Positions 35,532 through 44,738 of a stretch of DNA of 47,517 bases are shown here, one piece after another. Source of the DNA: Clostridia bacterium (GTDB lineage: Bacteria > Bacillota > Clostridia > Oscillospirales > Acutalibacteraceae); the NCBI GenBank assembly GCA_030523605.1, contig JAUNIE010000002.1:37816-85332 (forward strand), in the 5' to 3' direction. Positions within the stretch are counted from its first letter, which is position 1, and each line of letters starts with the position of its first letter. A program made the position numbers and the translations under genes. The notes under the pieces were generated by a model that was given only the letters and a program-made list of their open reading frames with translations, was not told where the DNA came from and made no database searches.

Positions 35532-36017
35532 ATGTCAGAAGAAAACGGAGTAAAATCCTCGCATGCATCTGTTGCGGAGATAGTTTATGGTATTGCGAAA
35601 CCGTTTGCAGATGAGCTTGGACTTGAAATATGGGATATTAAGTTTTTAAAAGAGGGTCCAAATCATATCTTAAGAATTTTCATAGATAAGTCCGATGGCA
35701 TAACTTTAGATGACTGTGAAGCAATGAGCAGAGCGATTGACGCGCCGCTAGATGAAGCCGATCCGATTGCGGTTTCGTATTCTTTGGAAGTTTGCTCACC
35801 CGGAATAGATAGGGAACTCACGAAAGATGAGCATTTTGAAAAATTCAGAGGCTACGACGTTAAAGTTCGGCTTGTGCGGCCGAATGATAGCGGTGAAAAA
35901 GTCTTAGAAGGTGTTTTGGTGGATTTCGATAAAGAATTTTTAGGGGTTCAAACCGAAACCGAAGAAATACTAAAAATAAATAGAAAAAATATATCACACA
36001 TAAATTTAAATTATTAA
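35532..36017 (+). CDS. rimP: Ribosome maturation factor RimP
   Basis: 161 residues from ATG 35532 (an upstream TTG is less likely) behind GGGGG. It has the RimP features: LGLEIWDIKFLKEGPNHILR near residue 33, FIDKSDGITLDDCEAMSRAI near 55, and SLEVCSPGIDRELTKDEHF near 93, with a C-terminal SH3-like part. It acts in 30S subunit maturation. First gene of the conserved operon with nusA, ylxR, ylxQ and infB. Confidence 0.95.
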   Translation: MSEENGVKSSHASVAEIVYGIAKPFADELGLEIWDIKFLKEGPNHILRIFIDKSDGITLDDCEAMSRAIDAPLDEADPIAVSYSLEVCSPGIDRELTKDEHFEKFRGYDVKVRLVRPNDSGEKVLEGVLVDFDKEFLGVQTETEEILKINRKNISHINLNY

Positions 36018-36031
36018 AAAGGGGAATAAAA

Positions 36032-37081
36032 ATGGGGAACGAAATATTTGAGGCACTCAAACTTCTTGAAAAAGAGCGTGGAATAGCAATGGATTTCATG
36101 CTTGAGAAGATTAATAAAGCTATTGTGACGGCATGTAAAAACAGTTATGACGGGAATGAGCATGTAGAAGTTCTGATGGACGAAAAAACAGGACTTTTCG
36201 AGGTGGATTTGTATAAAACCGTTTGTGAAGAAGTAGAGTTTCCTGGCAGAGAGATATCGCTTAAAGATGCCAAAAAGATCAATAAAAAAGTCAAAATAGG
36301 CGAAGAAGTTAAGATAGTTTTAGATACGAAAGAATTCGGAAGAATTGCCGCACAGACCGCAAGGAATATCATAAGGCAAGGCATTCGTGACGGCGAAAGG
36401 AGTCAGATAACGGCCGAATTTCAAAGCAAACAAAATCAGATTGTCAGCGCATTGATTGAGAGGATAGATGAAAAAAGCGGAGCATTTACACTTCGCATAG
36501 GCAAAGCGGAATCGACTCTCCCGAAAGGCGAACAAATCGGGACAGAGAACGTCAAAGAGGGAGACCACATAAAAGTATATGTTTCCGACGTTAGAGTGAG
36601 TGAAAGAGGTCCGAAAATCATGATTTCAAGGACTCATCCGAATTTTGTAAGGAAGCTTTTTGAAAGCGAAATTCCTGAAATTCACGATGGTGTTGTTGAA
36701 ATAAAAGCAGTGGCTCGTGAGGCGGGTTCAAGGACTAAAATTGCCCTTTTGAGTAATAATTCGAGCGTAGATGCAATAGGCTCTTGTATAGGCTCGCACG
36801 GCAATAGACTTGGTACTATTATGGAAGAACTCGGCGGAGAAAAGATAGATTTGATAGAATATAGTGAAGACCCTGCAAAATTCATAGCTGCCGCACTTGC
36901 ACCGGCGAATGTTCTGGGAGTTGAATTTGATGAAGAAACACCGAATTCATGTACTGCGACGGTACCCGATAATCAGCTTTCGCTTTCGATAGGGAATAGA
37001 GGTCAAAATGTAAGATTAGCGGCCAGATTGACGGGATATAAGATTGATATTCGTCCGGAAAGCGGATTTTTTGGGGAGTAA
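36032..37081 (+). CDS. nusA: Transcription termination/antitermination protein NusA
   Basis: 349 residues, ATG 36032 behind AAAAGGGG. An N-terminal polymerase-binding domain (1-130) is followed by an S1 domain (about 135-200, with EGDHIKVYVSDV), then two KH domains: SRTHPNFVRKLFESEIPEIH, with the GSHG loop in DAIGSCIGSHGNRLG, and NQLSLSIGNRGQNVRLAARL at about 310-330. There is no C-terminal acidic repeat extension, as in most Firmicutes. NusA governs pausing, termination and antitermination. Confidence 0.96.
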   Translation: MGNEIFEALKLLEKERGIAMDFMLEKINKAIVTACKNSYDGNEHVEVLMDEKTGLFEVDLYKTVCEEVEFPGREISLKDAKKINKKVKIGEEVKIVLDTKEFGRIAAQTARNIIRQGIRDGERSQITAEFQSKQNQIVSALIERIDEKSGAFTLRIGKAESTLPKGEQIGTENVKEGDHIKVYVSDVRVSERGPKIMISRTHPNFVRKLFESEIPEIHDGVVEIKAVAREAGSRTKIALLSNNSSVDAIGSCIGSHGNRLGTIMEELGGEKIDLIEYSEDPAKFIAAALAPANVLGVEFDEETPNSCTATVPDNQLSLSIGNRGQNVRLAARLTGYKIDIRPESGFFGE

Positions 37082-37103
37082 AATAAGACTAACTTAGAAG
37101 TGA

Positions 37104-37406
37104 GTGTTGCCATTGATTTCAAGCAGAGTGCCGATTAGAAAATGCATAGTGTGCTCGGAGCGTAAGCCAAAAAAAGAGTTTTTGATGATAGTAAGGCCGG
37201 CCAAAAGTGAAGAGCGTGTCGAACTTAACGTTATGAGCGGCGAGGATAAAAAATCGGGGCGTGGGTATTATATTTGTAGGGACGTAAACTGTATCCAGAG
37301 GGCAAAAAAAACGCATCGTTTGGAACGATTGCTTTCGAAAAAGTATAATTTTGAGCCCGAAAAAATTTATGAACTGCTTGAAAAGGCGGTGCATGGCGAT
37401 GATTGA
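37104..37406 (+). CDS. ylxR: YlxR family RNA-binding / nucleic-acid-associated protein
   Basis: About 97-100 residues. The YlxR signature PIRKCIVCSERKPKKEFLMI is followed by GRGYYICRDVNCIQRAKK, with Cys residues in the conserved positions. GTG at 37104 is the longest start; TTG at 37113, eight bases after AGAAGTGAG, is at least as likely. YlxR proteins sit between nusA and infB in Firmicutes and have been linked to RNase P or nucleoid functions. It overlaps ylxQ by a few bases. Confidence 0.88.
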   Translation: MLPLISSRVPIRKCIVCSERKPKKEFLMIVRPAKSEERVELNVMSGEDKKSGRGYYICRDVNCIQRAKKTHRLERLLSKKYNFEPEKIYELLEKAVHGDD

Positions 37407-37755
37407 TAAATTTTTATCTTTTCTGGGCATTGCGAAAAAATCAGGTAATCTCATCTTCGGAATGGACGAAGTAAAATCCAAGATTATAAGCGGAGACATT
37501 TGTTTGGTAATGATTGTTTCCGATATTTCGTCAAATTCGCTCGAAAAAATAGAGTCGTTTATGGCGGAAAAAGCCGGTACAATCAATTTAATAAAGCTGA
37601 GTTATACCAAAGATGATATGGAAAGAATTACAAGTAAATATGCGGCTGTAATAGGCGTTTCAGATATAAATATAGCGAATAAAATAAAACTTCTGGCGGA
37701 GGAGAACCCGAAGCAAAAAACCGAAAGGAATGATGCATATAATGATAAAATATAG
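37399..37755 (+). CDS. ylxQ: L7Ae-family ribosomal protein-like YlxQ
   Basis: 118 residues from ATG 37399, chosen because AAAAGGCGG lies nine bases upstream; an ATG at 37393 is only three bases from that site. It starts with [20 protein letters not shown], the typical L7Ae/YlxQ opening, and has [14 protein letters not shown] and [15 protein letters not shown]. It probably binds kink-turn RNA. The start overlaps the end of ylxR and its end overlaps infB, so translation is likely coupled. Confidence 0.9.
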   Translation: MIDKFLSFLGIAKKSGNLIFGMDEVKSKIISGDICLVMIVSDISSNSLEKIESFMAEKAGTINLIKLSYTKDDMERITSKYAAVIGVSDINIANKIKLLAEENPKQKTERNDAYNDKI

Positions 37756-40213
37756 AGTGCATGAAGTAGCGAAAGACTTAGGTGTGCCGAGCAAAGACGT
37801 AATAGCGCTTTTGAAGGACTATTTGGGCGAAGAGAAAAAGCACATGACGGCTCTGACCGATGATGAGCTTAATATTGTTTTGGAGTATTATACGCAAAAA
37901 AATCAGGTTGAGAGTTTTGATGCGTATTTTGCATCGAAAAATGAGGCCGAAACGGAAGAACATTCAAAATCTTCGGAAAAGAAAGAGGATAAGAAAGAAA
38001 CTAAAAAATCGGTCAAAGAAACGGCTCAGAGTAAGCCCAAAGACGAAAAATCCGTTTCTAAAAAAGTGGCGTCCCATAAAGAAAATTTATCTAAACCTGT
38101 GAAAGAAACAAAAGGATCTGCGCCCGCCAAAAAAACTGTTTCTAAGCCAAAACCGGCGCATAAAAAAGATGAATTCAAAAGTAAAATCATTCTTACGGGT
38201 AGCAAATCTGTCGAGAACAATAAAATTAAAGAAGACGAAACAAATGAAGGCGTCGTAATAAATACCAGAACCGAGAATGTAAATATTGATAAATATAACG
38301 AAAAATATGATAGAATTGCCTCTGAAAAAATGAGGACGGATAACACTGTCGGTAAGCAAAAGATAGTCCAAAAATCACAGCAGAGGAATAAATTTAAGAG
38401 TGCCAAGAGAGAAACTGAAGCCGAACGTCTAAAGAGAATTGCAGAAGAAAGAAAAGCCAAACCTCTCACGGTTTTAATTCCCGATGAAATCACCGTCGGA
38501 GAGCTTGCCAGCAGACTAAAGGCAACAGCAGCGGAAGTCATAAAGAAACTCATGATTATGGGCACAATGGCATCTATTAATGATAATATAGATTTCGATA
38601 CAGCGAGTCTTGTTGCGATGGAATTCCACGCAAAAGTAGAAAAAGAAGAAGTAGTCACAATCGAAGAAATGATTATTGACGACCACGAAGACGAAGAAAA
38701 AGACCTCGTTACAAGAGCGCCGGTAGTAGTTGTCATGGGGCACGTTGACCACGGTAAAACGTCGCTTTTGGACGCCATACGCCATGCCGACGTAACGTCG
38801 ACCGAAGCGGGCGGAATTACTCAGCATATCGGTGCGTATAGAATAAAAATCAACGATAGGGATATAACATTTTTGGATACGCCCGGGCACGAGGCGTTTA
38901 CGACAATGCGTGCAAGAGGTGCGCAGATTACAGACATAGCGATACTCGTTGTTGCAGCCGATGACGGAATAAAACCGCAGACCGTGGAGGCCATAAACCA
39001 CGCAAAAGCTGCAGGCGTTTCTATAATAGTCGCCATAAATAAAATGGATAAAGAGGGCGCAAATCCCGAACGTGTACTACAGCAGCTCACCGAATACGAA
39101 ATTTTACCTGAAGCATGGGGCGGAGATACGCCGTGTATAGAAGTCTCGGCAAAGACGAAACAGGGTATAGAAGAACTTTTGGAAATGGTATTGCTGGTTG
39201 CGGACGTAAAAGAGCTTAAGGCTAACCCGAACCGCAGAGCCAAAGGTACGGTAATAGAGGCAAGGCTTGATAAAGGTCGTGGACCTGTTGCTACCATTCT
39301 CGTACAAAACGGAACGCTTAATTCGGGCGATATAGTGGTTGCCGGTACGGCAGTAGGCAGAGTACGTGCCATGACAAACGATAAAGGCGAAAAAGTAAAA
39401 TCCGCAGGGCCTTCGGTTCCTGTTGAAATCACAGGTCTTGATACGGTTCCGAGCGGCGGAGATACCGTGAACGCAGTTTCAGACGAAAAATTAGCTCGTC
39501 AGCTGGTTGAGCAGCGTAGAAACAGCGAGAAAGAGGCGCTGTTTAATAGTCAGACGAAAGTAACGCTTGATAACCTTTTCGACCAGATGAAACTCGGCGA
39601 CGTAAAAGAGCTAAAAGTAATTGTAAAAGGCGACGTTCAAGGTTCGGTCGAGGCGGTCAAACAATCTCTCGAAAAGCTGTCTACGCCTGAAGTCAGAGTC
39701 CACGTTATTCATGGTGCGGTTGGTGCGATTAATGAATCCGATGTAATGCTGGCAAACGCATCAAATGCGATTATAGTCGGGTTTAACGTAAGACCCGAAC
39801 CCGATGCGGCAGAATCGGCAAAACGTCATGGCGTTGATATGCGTCTTTATAGGATTATTTACGAATGCATAGAAGAAATTTCATCGGCCATGAAAGGTAT
39901 GCTTGCGCCGAAGTTCCGTGAAGTACAGCTCGGCCGTGCCGAGTGCCGTGAAGTTTACAAAATTTCGAGTGTTGGTACGATTGCGGGTTGTTATGTCCTT
40001 TCGGGTAAAGTTGCCAGAAGTGCAAAAATCCGTGTTGTGCGTGACGGTATTGTAATCGCGGAAGACGAAATTTCCTCGCTCAGACGTTTCAAAGACGATG
40101 CGAAAGAAGTTGCACAAGGTTTTGAATGCGGTATCGGTCTTGAAAACTTCAATGATATTAAAGTCGGCGACATTTTTGAAGCATTCACGATGGAAGAATA
40201 TAGGGAAGAATAA
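37742..40213 (+). CDS. infB: Translation initiation factor IF-2
   Basis: 823 residues from ATG 37742; ATGs at 37730 and 37733 are in frame, but the family begins with [20 protein letters not shown] Lys/Glu-rich N-terminal linker spans about 60-230. The GTPase domain has G1 GHVDHGKT (about 335), G2 [13 protein letters not shown]3 DTPGHEAF, G4 NKMD and G5 SAK. The C-terminal beta-barrel domains follow. It delivers initiator tRNA to the 30S subunit. It overlaps ylxQ by 14 bases. Confidence 0.97.
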   Translation: MIKYRVHEVAKDLGVPSKDVIALLKDYLGEEKKHMTALTDDELNIVLEYYTQKNQVESFDAYFASKNEAETEEHSKSSEKKEDKKETKKSVKETAQSKPKDEKSVSKKVASHKENLSKPVKETKGSAPAKKTVSKPKPAHKKDEFKSKIILTGSKSVENNKIKEDETNEGVVINTRTENVNIDKYNEKYDRIASEKMRTDNTVGKQKIVQKSQQRNKFKSAKRETEAERLKRIAEERKAKPLTVLIPDEITVGELASRLKATAAEVIKKLMIMGTMASINDNIDFDTASLVAMEFHAKVEKEEVVTIEEMIIDDHEDEEKDLVTRAPVVVVMGHVDHGKTSLLDAIRHADVTSTEAGGITQHIGAYRIKINDRDITFLDTPGHEAFTTMRARGAQITDIAILVVAADDGIKPQTVEAINHAKAAGVSIIVAINKMDKEGANPERVLQQLTEYEILPEAWGGDTPCIEVSAKTKQGIEELLEMVLLVADVKELKANPNRRAKGTVIEARLDKGRGPVATILVQNGTLNSGDIVVAGTAVGRVRAMTNDKGEKVKSAGPSVPVEITGLDTVPSGGDTVNAVSDEKLARQLVEQRRNSEKEALFNSQTKVTLDNLFDQMKLGDVKELKVIVKGDVQGSVEAVKQSLEKLSTPEVRVHVIHGAVGAINESDVMLANASNAIIVGFNVRPEPDAAESAKRHGVDMRLYRIIYECIEEISSAMKGMLAPKFREVQLGRAECREVYKISSVGTIAGCYVLSGKVARSAKIRVVRDGIVIAEDEISSLRRFKDDAKEVAQGFECGIGLENFNDIKVGDIFEAFTMEEYREE

Positions 40214-40228
40214 AGGAGTTTTTAAAGT

Positions 40229-40615
40229 ATGCCAAATCATAGGGCTCAGCACAGTACGGAGAGCATTAAACGTGAAATAACGGCGATAGTCAAAGAGCTT
40301 AAAGACCCTCGTCTAAGTGACGGTTTCGTAAGTATTTTAAAAATTTCTTCAAGTGATAAATCCGGTTCTGGGCTAAAGATTTTTGTCAGCGCTCTGGAGG
40401 GTATGGATAAGGCAAAAGAGGCGGCGGAATGTATGCAATCCGCTGCGGGCTTTATCAGGAAAGAACTGGGCAGTAGGCTTCACATTCGCTATGTGCCGAG
40501 CCTTAGGTTTATTCCAACAGATGCGCTTGAGTATGCTGCAGATATCTCAAAAAAGATCGACGAAGTCATGAAAAAGCAGACTGTGAACGAAGAAAATAAC
40601 AATTTAGGAGAATAA
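40229..40615 (+). CDS. rbfA: Ribosome-binding factor A
   Basis: 128 residues, ATG 40229 behind AAAGGAG, of normal length. Family elements: RAQHSTESIKREITAIVKEL, then DPRLSDGFVSILKISSSD and IRKELGSRLHIRYVPSLRF. It assists late 30S maturation. Directly downstream of infB (15 bases), as usual in bacteria. Confidence 0.95.
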   Translation: MPNHRAQHSTESIKREITAIVKELKDPRLSDGFVSILKISSSDKSGSGLKIFVSALEGMDKAKEAAECMQSAAGFIRKELGSRLHIRYVPSLRFIPTDALEYAADISKKIDEVMKKQTVNEENNNLGE

Positions 40616-40618
40616 AAA

Positions 40619-41572
40619 ATGGAATCTTTATCTTCAATCGTTAAAAATATAAAAGATAAGGATTTCTTTTGTATTTTGACGCATAATTATCCCGACGGAG
40701 ACGCTGTGGGTTCAGCAGTAGGCCTTTGCCACGCCTTGCAAAAAGTAGGTAAGCACGCCAAAGTTAATTTCGGATCTGAAATCCCCGAAAAATTTAAGTT
40801 TTTGTTAGATTATATTGCGCAAGATGACTTTATACCGCAAAGTTACATATCTGTTGACCTTGCGGATATAGGTTTGCTGCATGAAAGCGTAAAAGGATTG
40901 TCGGAGAATATAGATTTTTGCATTGATCACCATAAATCGAATAAAAATTATGCAAACCATACTTTTGTAGATGCCACTTCTGCCGCAAATTGTGAGATAA
41001 TTTTTGAAATGCTCGGTGAGCTCGGTTGCGACTTGGATAAAGAACTTGCAGAGTGTTTGTATGTGGGAATAGCGACAGATACGGGCGGGTTCATGTATTC
41101 GAACGTGACTGCACGTACGCATAAAATTGTTTCAGAAATACTTGGAACAGGAATTGATTCAGGAAAAATTAATGAAAAGTTGTTTATTTTGGAGCCGAAA
41201 AAGCATTTTGAACTGGTGAAGACTATATACAATAATTTGAAATTTTATTTTGATGATAAAGTGGCTGTAACGTGTATTACTTTATCTGAGATGTCAAAAA
41301 TCGGTATTACTGATAGTGAGCTTGACGGAATAGCTTCAATCCCGATAAAAATTGAGGGCGTAGAGATAGGCATTACTGTTCGTGAAAAGCCAAATGGTAC
41401 GTGTAAAGTTTCTGTACGTACTCGCAGCCAAATCGATGCAGACGAATTTTGTAAAGTTTTTGATGGCGGAGGTCATGAGCGTGCGGGCGGATTTACTGTT
41501 TCCGGAAATGCGTTCGATGTAGTTGAAAAAATCAAAAAAACTGTTTCAGATTTTACAGGGTGGTATATGTGA
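40619..41572 (+). CDS. nrnA: DHH-family oligoribonuclease / pAp phosphatase NrnA
   Basis: 317 residues, ATG 40619 behind TAGGAGA. The DHH core is clear: THNYPDGDAVGSAVGL (residues 21-36), FCIDHHKSN (Asp102, His103, His104), YVGIATDTGGFMYSNV (about 147-162), and the DHHA1 element GGGHERAGGFTV near the C-terminus. It degrades short RNA oligomers and hydrolyses pAp. The stop overlaps the start region of truB (ATGTGA), giving translational coupling. Confidence 0.93.
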   Translation: MESLSSIVKNIKDKDFFCILTHNYPDGDAVGSAVGLCHALQKVGKHAKVNFGSEIPEKFKFLLDYIAQDDFIPQSYISVDLADIGLLHESVKGLSENIDFCIDHHKSNKNYANHTFVDATSAANCEIIFEMLGELGCDLDKELAECLYVGIATDTGGFMYSNVTARTHKIVSEILGTGIDSGKINEKLFILEPKKHFELVKTIYNNLKFYFDDKVAVTCITLSEMSKIGITDSELDGIASIPIKIEGVEIGITVREKPNGTCKVSVRTRSQIDADEFCKVFDGGGHERAGGFTVSGNAFDVVEKIKKTVSDFTGWYM

Positions 41573-42465
41573 ACGGAATACTCATAGTAGACAAGCCAAA
41601 GGATTTCACATCGTTTGACGTAATAGCAAAACTCCGAAAAAAGCTTGGGCAGAGGAAGATAGGGCATATGGGTACGCTGGACCCAATGGCTACGGGAGTG
41701 TTGCCGATTTTACTTGGAGATACAGCTAAGTTTCAAATTTTTGTGCCTGATAATAATAAATCATATAGGGCAAAAATGAAGTTTGGAATCACGACTGACA
41801 CTTTGGATATAACAGGGCAAATTTTATTGAGTGAAAAAAGTGAGATTACGAGGCAAGATTTAGAAAAAGTTTTAAAATCATTTTTGGGTGAAATATACCA
41901 AACGCCTCCGATGTTTTCTGCGATAAAAAAGGGCGGCGTTAAGCTTTGCGACTTGGCGCGAAAAGGTGTAGAAATAGATAGGGGAAAGCGAAAAGTTTTT
42001 ATTAATGGTATTAAAACCGAAAGTTTTGATTTTGAAAATCAAGAAGCGGAAATATCTGTGGACTGCTCCAAAGGCACGTACATTCGTACGCTTTGCGATG
42101 ATATCGGGCGAGAGCTAGGCCCCGGTGCTGCTGTTACAGAACTTCGTAGGACTTCATCGAATGGATTTGACGAGAGTGATTCCGTACCTCTTGAAAAAAT
42201 AATTGAAATGGATTTGGAAGATATCTTACAAAAACTTATTTTGCCAACCGAGAGACTGTTTGAGACTTTTCCAACGGCACAAATTACATCGGCGCAATCG
42301 ACGAGGTTCAAAAACGGCGGTGCACTTGCGTTAGAGCGAGTAAAATTTAGTGGCACTTCGCCAAACGATGGGGTTTATAAAATCTATTGCAGTGATGAAT
42401 TTATCGGGCTTGGAAAAGTTGATGGGGCAAGTGATGAATTAAAAGTTTTAAAATGTTTGAAGTAA
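41569..42465 (+). CDS. truB: tRNA pseudouridine-55 synthase
   Basis: 298 residues from GTG 41569, which overlaps the nrnA stop (ATGTGA) and has AGGGTGG five bases upstream. The catalytic motif is GHMGTLDPMATGVLP, with Asp38 as the catalytic residue. KSYRAKMKFGITTDTLD and CSKGTYIRTLCDDIGRELG are further TruB blocks. A short PUA-like C-terminal end is present. It modifies U55 of tRNAs. Confidence 0.96.
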   Translation: MNGILIVDKPKDFTSFDVIAKLRKKLGQRKIGHMGTLDPMATGVLPILLGDTAKFQIFVPDNNKSYRAKMKFGITTDTLDITGQILLSEKSEITRQDLEKVLKSFLGEIYQTPPMFSAIKKGGVKLCDLARKGVEIDRGKRKVFINGIKTESFDFENQEAEISVDCSKGTYIRTLCDDIGRELGPGAAVTELRRTSSNGFDESDSVPLEKIIEMDLEDILQKLILPTERLFETFPTAQITSAQSTRFKNGGALALERVKFSGTSPNDGVYKIYCSDEFIGLGKVDGASDELKVLKCLK

Positions 42466-42483
42466 AAATTGAGTGATTAAAAA

Positions 42484-43032
42484 GTGGAAATATATTATAA
42501 TTTAAAAAAATCAGAAATCAGTACGGCAGTTGCGCTGGGCTTTTTTGACGGGGTGCATATAGCGCACCGAAAAATACTGGAAAGAACCGTCAAATATTCA
42601 AAGCGGGGATTAAAGCCTTGTGTACTGACTTTTTCACAAAACCCAAGAGCGATTGTTGAAAACATAAAGCTGGATTTAATAACAACGAATGAGCAAAAGC
42701 TTGAGATCATGAAAAATATAGGTATTCAAGCGGTTTATATGCCGGATTTTAATAGTATCAGAGATTTGTCGCCCGAGGAATTCGTGAGCAAAATTTTATG
42801 TGATACTTTAAATGCAAAAGCGGTTTTTTGTGGATTTAATTATCGTTTTGGAAAATCGGGTGTAGGTGACACCGATACGCTTAAAAAGTTGTGTAAAGAA
42901 TATAATATAGAAGTTTTTGTGCAGACGCCGGTTCTTTATAAGGATAAGCCCGTAAGCTCAACACGAATACGTAGTGCGATTAAAAATGAGGATTTTAAAC
43001 TGGCAGAAAGAATGCTTGTGGGAATTGATTAA
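42484..43032 (+). CDS. ribF: RibF FAD synthetase domain only (riboflavin kinase half missing)
   Basis: 182 residues, GTG 42484. The nucleotidyltransferase domain is complete: ALGFFDGVHIAHRKILERTV (about 18-37), TFSQNPRA, CGFNYRFGKSGVGD and KPVSSTRIRSAIKNEDF. Normal bifunctional RibF is about 300-310 residues, with a C-terminal riboflavin kinase domain that begins GRPY.... Here the protein stops at ERMLVGID, just where that domain should start, and no kinase-like coding is seen in the following 200 bases. It should make FAD from FMN but not FMN from riboflavin. It could be a true truncation, or the kinase may be elsewhere. Confidence 0.9.
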   Translation: MEIYYNLKKSEISTAVALGFFDGVHIAHRKILERTVKYSKRGLKPCVLTFSQNPRAIVENIKLDLITTNEQKLEIMKNIGIQAVYMPDFNSIRDLSPEEFVSKILCDTLNAKAVFCGFNYRFGKSGVGDTDTLKKLCKEYNIEVFVQTPVLYKDKPVSSTRIRSAIKNEDFKLAERMLVGID

Positions 43033-43046
43033 TAATATATTGTTTA

Positions 43047-43072
43047 CCCCCTAATGATTAATTAAAGGGGGG
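43047..43072 (+). terminator. GC-stem hairpin after the housekeeping operon
   Basis: CCCCC (43047-43051) and GGGGG (43067-43071) frame an A/T-rich loop. The tail is GATATTTAG, without a strong T run, so this is a weak terminator or an mRNA 3'-end stem. Confidence 0.45.
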
Positions 43073-43164
43073 ATATTTAGAAAAAATATAGTGGTTTAAA
43101 ACGATTATGGCAGTAACGCTAAATTATAATTTTATTAATTTTTTCTAAAAATTTATATATTTAG

Positions 43165-43193
43165 TTGACATTTTAGGAAATTATGGTTATAAT
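43165..43193 (+). promoter_or_regulatory. Consensus sigma-A promoter for the 176-residue protein
   Basis: TTGACA (43165-43170), exactly 17 bases, TATAAT (43188-43193). Confidence 0.85.
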
Positions 43194-43253
43194 ATACACG
43201 TAATGCATTTCAAATTATTAATTTAAAACATAAAAAGAAAGGTGGAGGTTATT

Positions 43254-43784
43254 ATGTCAGAAATAGTACTACCATTTAATGAGAGGAATTTTGATGATGA
43301 TCTTAAAAGGGAGTTAGGTTCATATAAAGCTAAGATAAGTGGAAACAAATCAGTTATTGCATCTTTTAGTGATGAAATGAAAAAAGAAGCAGATGAAGAA
43401 TTGAAGGATGTTAAGTTTTATGTATTAGATTATGCTGGAGGTAAGGCACTTAAAAGCAACAGTGATAGAGTACCTACAGCGAATGCCGCATATGAACGTA
43501 CAGCAAAGTTTAAATGTGTTTTGGTTGGTAAAGAATGCTACCTTACTCCAACCGGAGGAGTTTTTGGGTTGTTGGCGAGGTGCCACGGCTACAGGGATAA
43601 ATTGGATGAATTGAAAAAAGAATTGACAAGCTCAACGAATGTGAATAAATATCGAATTCCTGTTGTGCCCGATGCTGACACCAAGTATTATGCTTATTTC
43701 AGGAGTAGATTCGTAAGAGGGAATTCAGGCCCATTGATAGGAGATTTAAAACAATTATTTGATGGCATTTTTATTCCTAGTTAG
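43254..43784 (+). CDS. Cytoplasmic paralogue of the 44073 secreted protein
   Basis: 176 residues from ATG 43254, with AAAGGTGGAGG directly upstream; a GTG at 43242 overlaps that site. No signal peptide. It aligns along its length with the secreted neighbour: LGSYKAKISGNKSVIASF matches MEKYKTKIEANQDVIEAI; KFYVLDYAGGKAL matches KIYAVDFANGQAL; YERTAKFK matches FRRTAMFK; LTPTGGVFGLL matches ITPTFGVLKEL; NKYRIPVVPDADTKYYAYFR matches TKYRIPVELDEDTKIYAYVK. The family is not recognised. A perfect promoter and own terminator suggest a monocistronic gene. Confidence 0.75.
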   Translation: MSEIVLPFNERNFDDDLKRELGSYKAKISGNKSVIASFSDEMKKEADEELKDVKFYVLDYAGGKALKSNSDRVPTANAAYERTAKFKCVLVGKECYLTPTGGVFGLLARCHGYRDKLDELKKELTSSTNVNKYRIPVVPDADTKYYAYFRSRFVRGNSGPLIGDLKQLFDGIFIPS

Positions 43785-43830
43785 TTAAAGTAAAATTGAT
43801 TGTGGTGATATAAATATATAAGGACATGTG

Positions 43831-43890
43831 AAAAGCTTGTAATTTTGTGTACCAAATTTGGATTTTTGGTGCCGTATTACAGGCTTTTTG
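43831..43890 (+). terminator. Long nested-hairpin terminator of the 176-residue protein gene
   Basis: An outer stem AAAGCTTGTAAT pairs with ATTACAGGCTTT, an inner stem ACCAAA with TTTGGT, then TTTTTGATTTT. It is homologous in layout and part of its sequence (GTATTAC-GG) to the terminator at 44771. Confidence 0.85.
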
Positions 43891-44002
43891 ATTTTAAACG
43901 AAAATTCTCCCATGTGTGTAATAAGGTTTATTTGAAGAATTCGTATAAATTGTTTGGAGTAACACATAAAAAATGTTAAAATTATTTGAATAAAAAAAGT
44001 AG

Positions 44003-44031
44003 TTGACATTTAGTTTTGTTTTTGGTAAGAT
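44003..44031 (+). promoter_or_regulatory. Sigma-A promoter for the secreted 221-residue protein
   Basis: TTGACA (44003-44008), 17-base spacer, TAAGAT (44026-44031). Confidence 0.75.
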
Positions 44032-44072
44032 GAAATGCGGAACAATTTAAAAATAAATGGAGGAAAATGAAT

Positions 44073-44738
44073 ATGTTCAAAGATGTATCAAAAAAATTGT
44101 TTTTATCATTATGCACGGTGGCTTTGTTAGCTGGCAGTTGTAGCGCAATGCAGACAAGCAAAGAGGTGGGCAATCCGTCTTTAAGTGGTTCTGCGAGTTC
44201 CGTATCTGGTGAGCTTGTTTTTAGTGCAGCTAAATTTAATGATGCTTCTATTAATATAGGCCTTAAAGCTCAGATGGAAAAATATAAAACCAAGATAGAA
44301 GCTAACCAGGACGTTATAGAGGCTATTAAGAAAGATGCGGATAAAATGGCTCAAGTAAATGCATATTTTAGAGACCATAAAATTTATGCAGTTGACTTCG
44401 CCAATGGTCAAGCTCTTTTGGATAACGATGGGAAACCTGCAGCACCGGGTGGGACATTCCGCCGTACAGCGATGTTTAAGTTTTTTAAAGGACTTGGTGT
44501 GATTACCCCAACATTTGGTGTTCTTAAAGAATTAGCGGCCAATCAAGGTTGGTATCCGGCGGATATGGAAAAGGCAATGAAGGATGCAACAGCAGGTACA
44601 AAGTATAGAATTCCTGTTGAACTTGACGAGGACACAAAGATATATGCTTATGTAAAGAGCTCAACGGAATCCCCTGATAAAATTGAAGAGGAATTTAAAG
44701 CTCTTTGCCCGCCAAAAAGCGAAGCAATAGCCAAATAA
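44073..44738 (+). CDS. Secreted paralogue of the 43254 protein
   Basis: 221 residues from ATG 44073; ATG 44067 is in frame but only three bases from the GGAGG site, whereas 44073 is nine bases away. A signal peptide (KKLFLSLCTVALLAG, cut near SCSA) and a Ser/Gly-rich linker precede a domain that aligns with the whole 176-residue neighbour. The paired copies differ mainly by export. No enzyme motif is recognised. A Cys in LAGSC near the cleavage site might be a weak lipobox. The gene has its own promoter and terminator. Confidence 0.78.
   Translation: MFKDVSKKLFLSLCTVALLAGSCSAMQTSKEVGNPSLSGSASSVSGELVFSAAKFNDASINIGLKAQMEKYKTKIEANQDVIEAIKKDADKMAQVNAYFRDHKIYAVDFANGQALLDNDGKPAAPGGTFRRTAMFKFFKGLGVITPTFGVLKELAANQGWYPADMEKAMKDATAGTKYRIPVELDEDTKIYAYVKSSTESPDKIEEEFKALCPPKSEAIAK

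Noticed and set aside
38026..39432. Long minus-strand open frames opposite infB
   Set aside because: They mirror the Lys/Glu-rich infB coding sequence and have no start signals.
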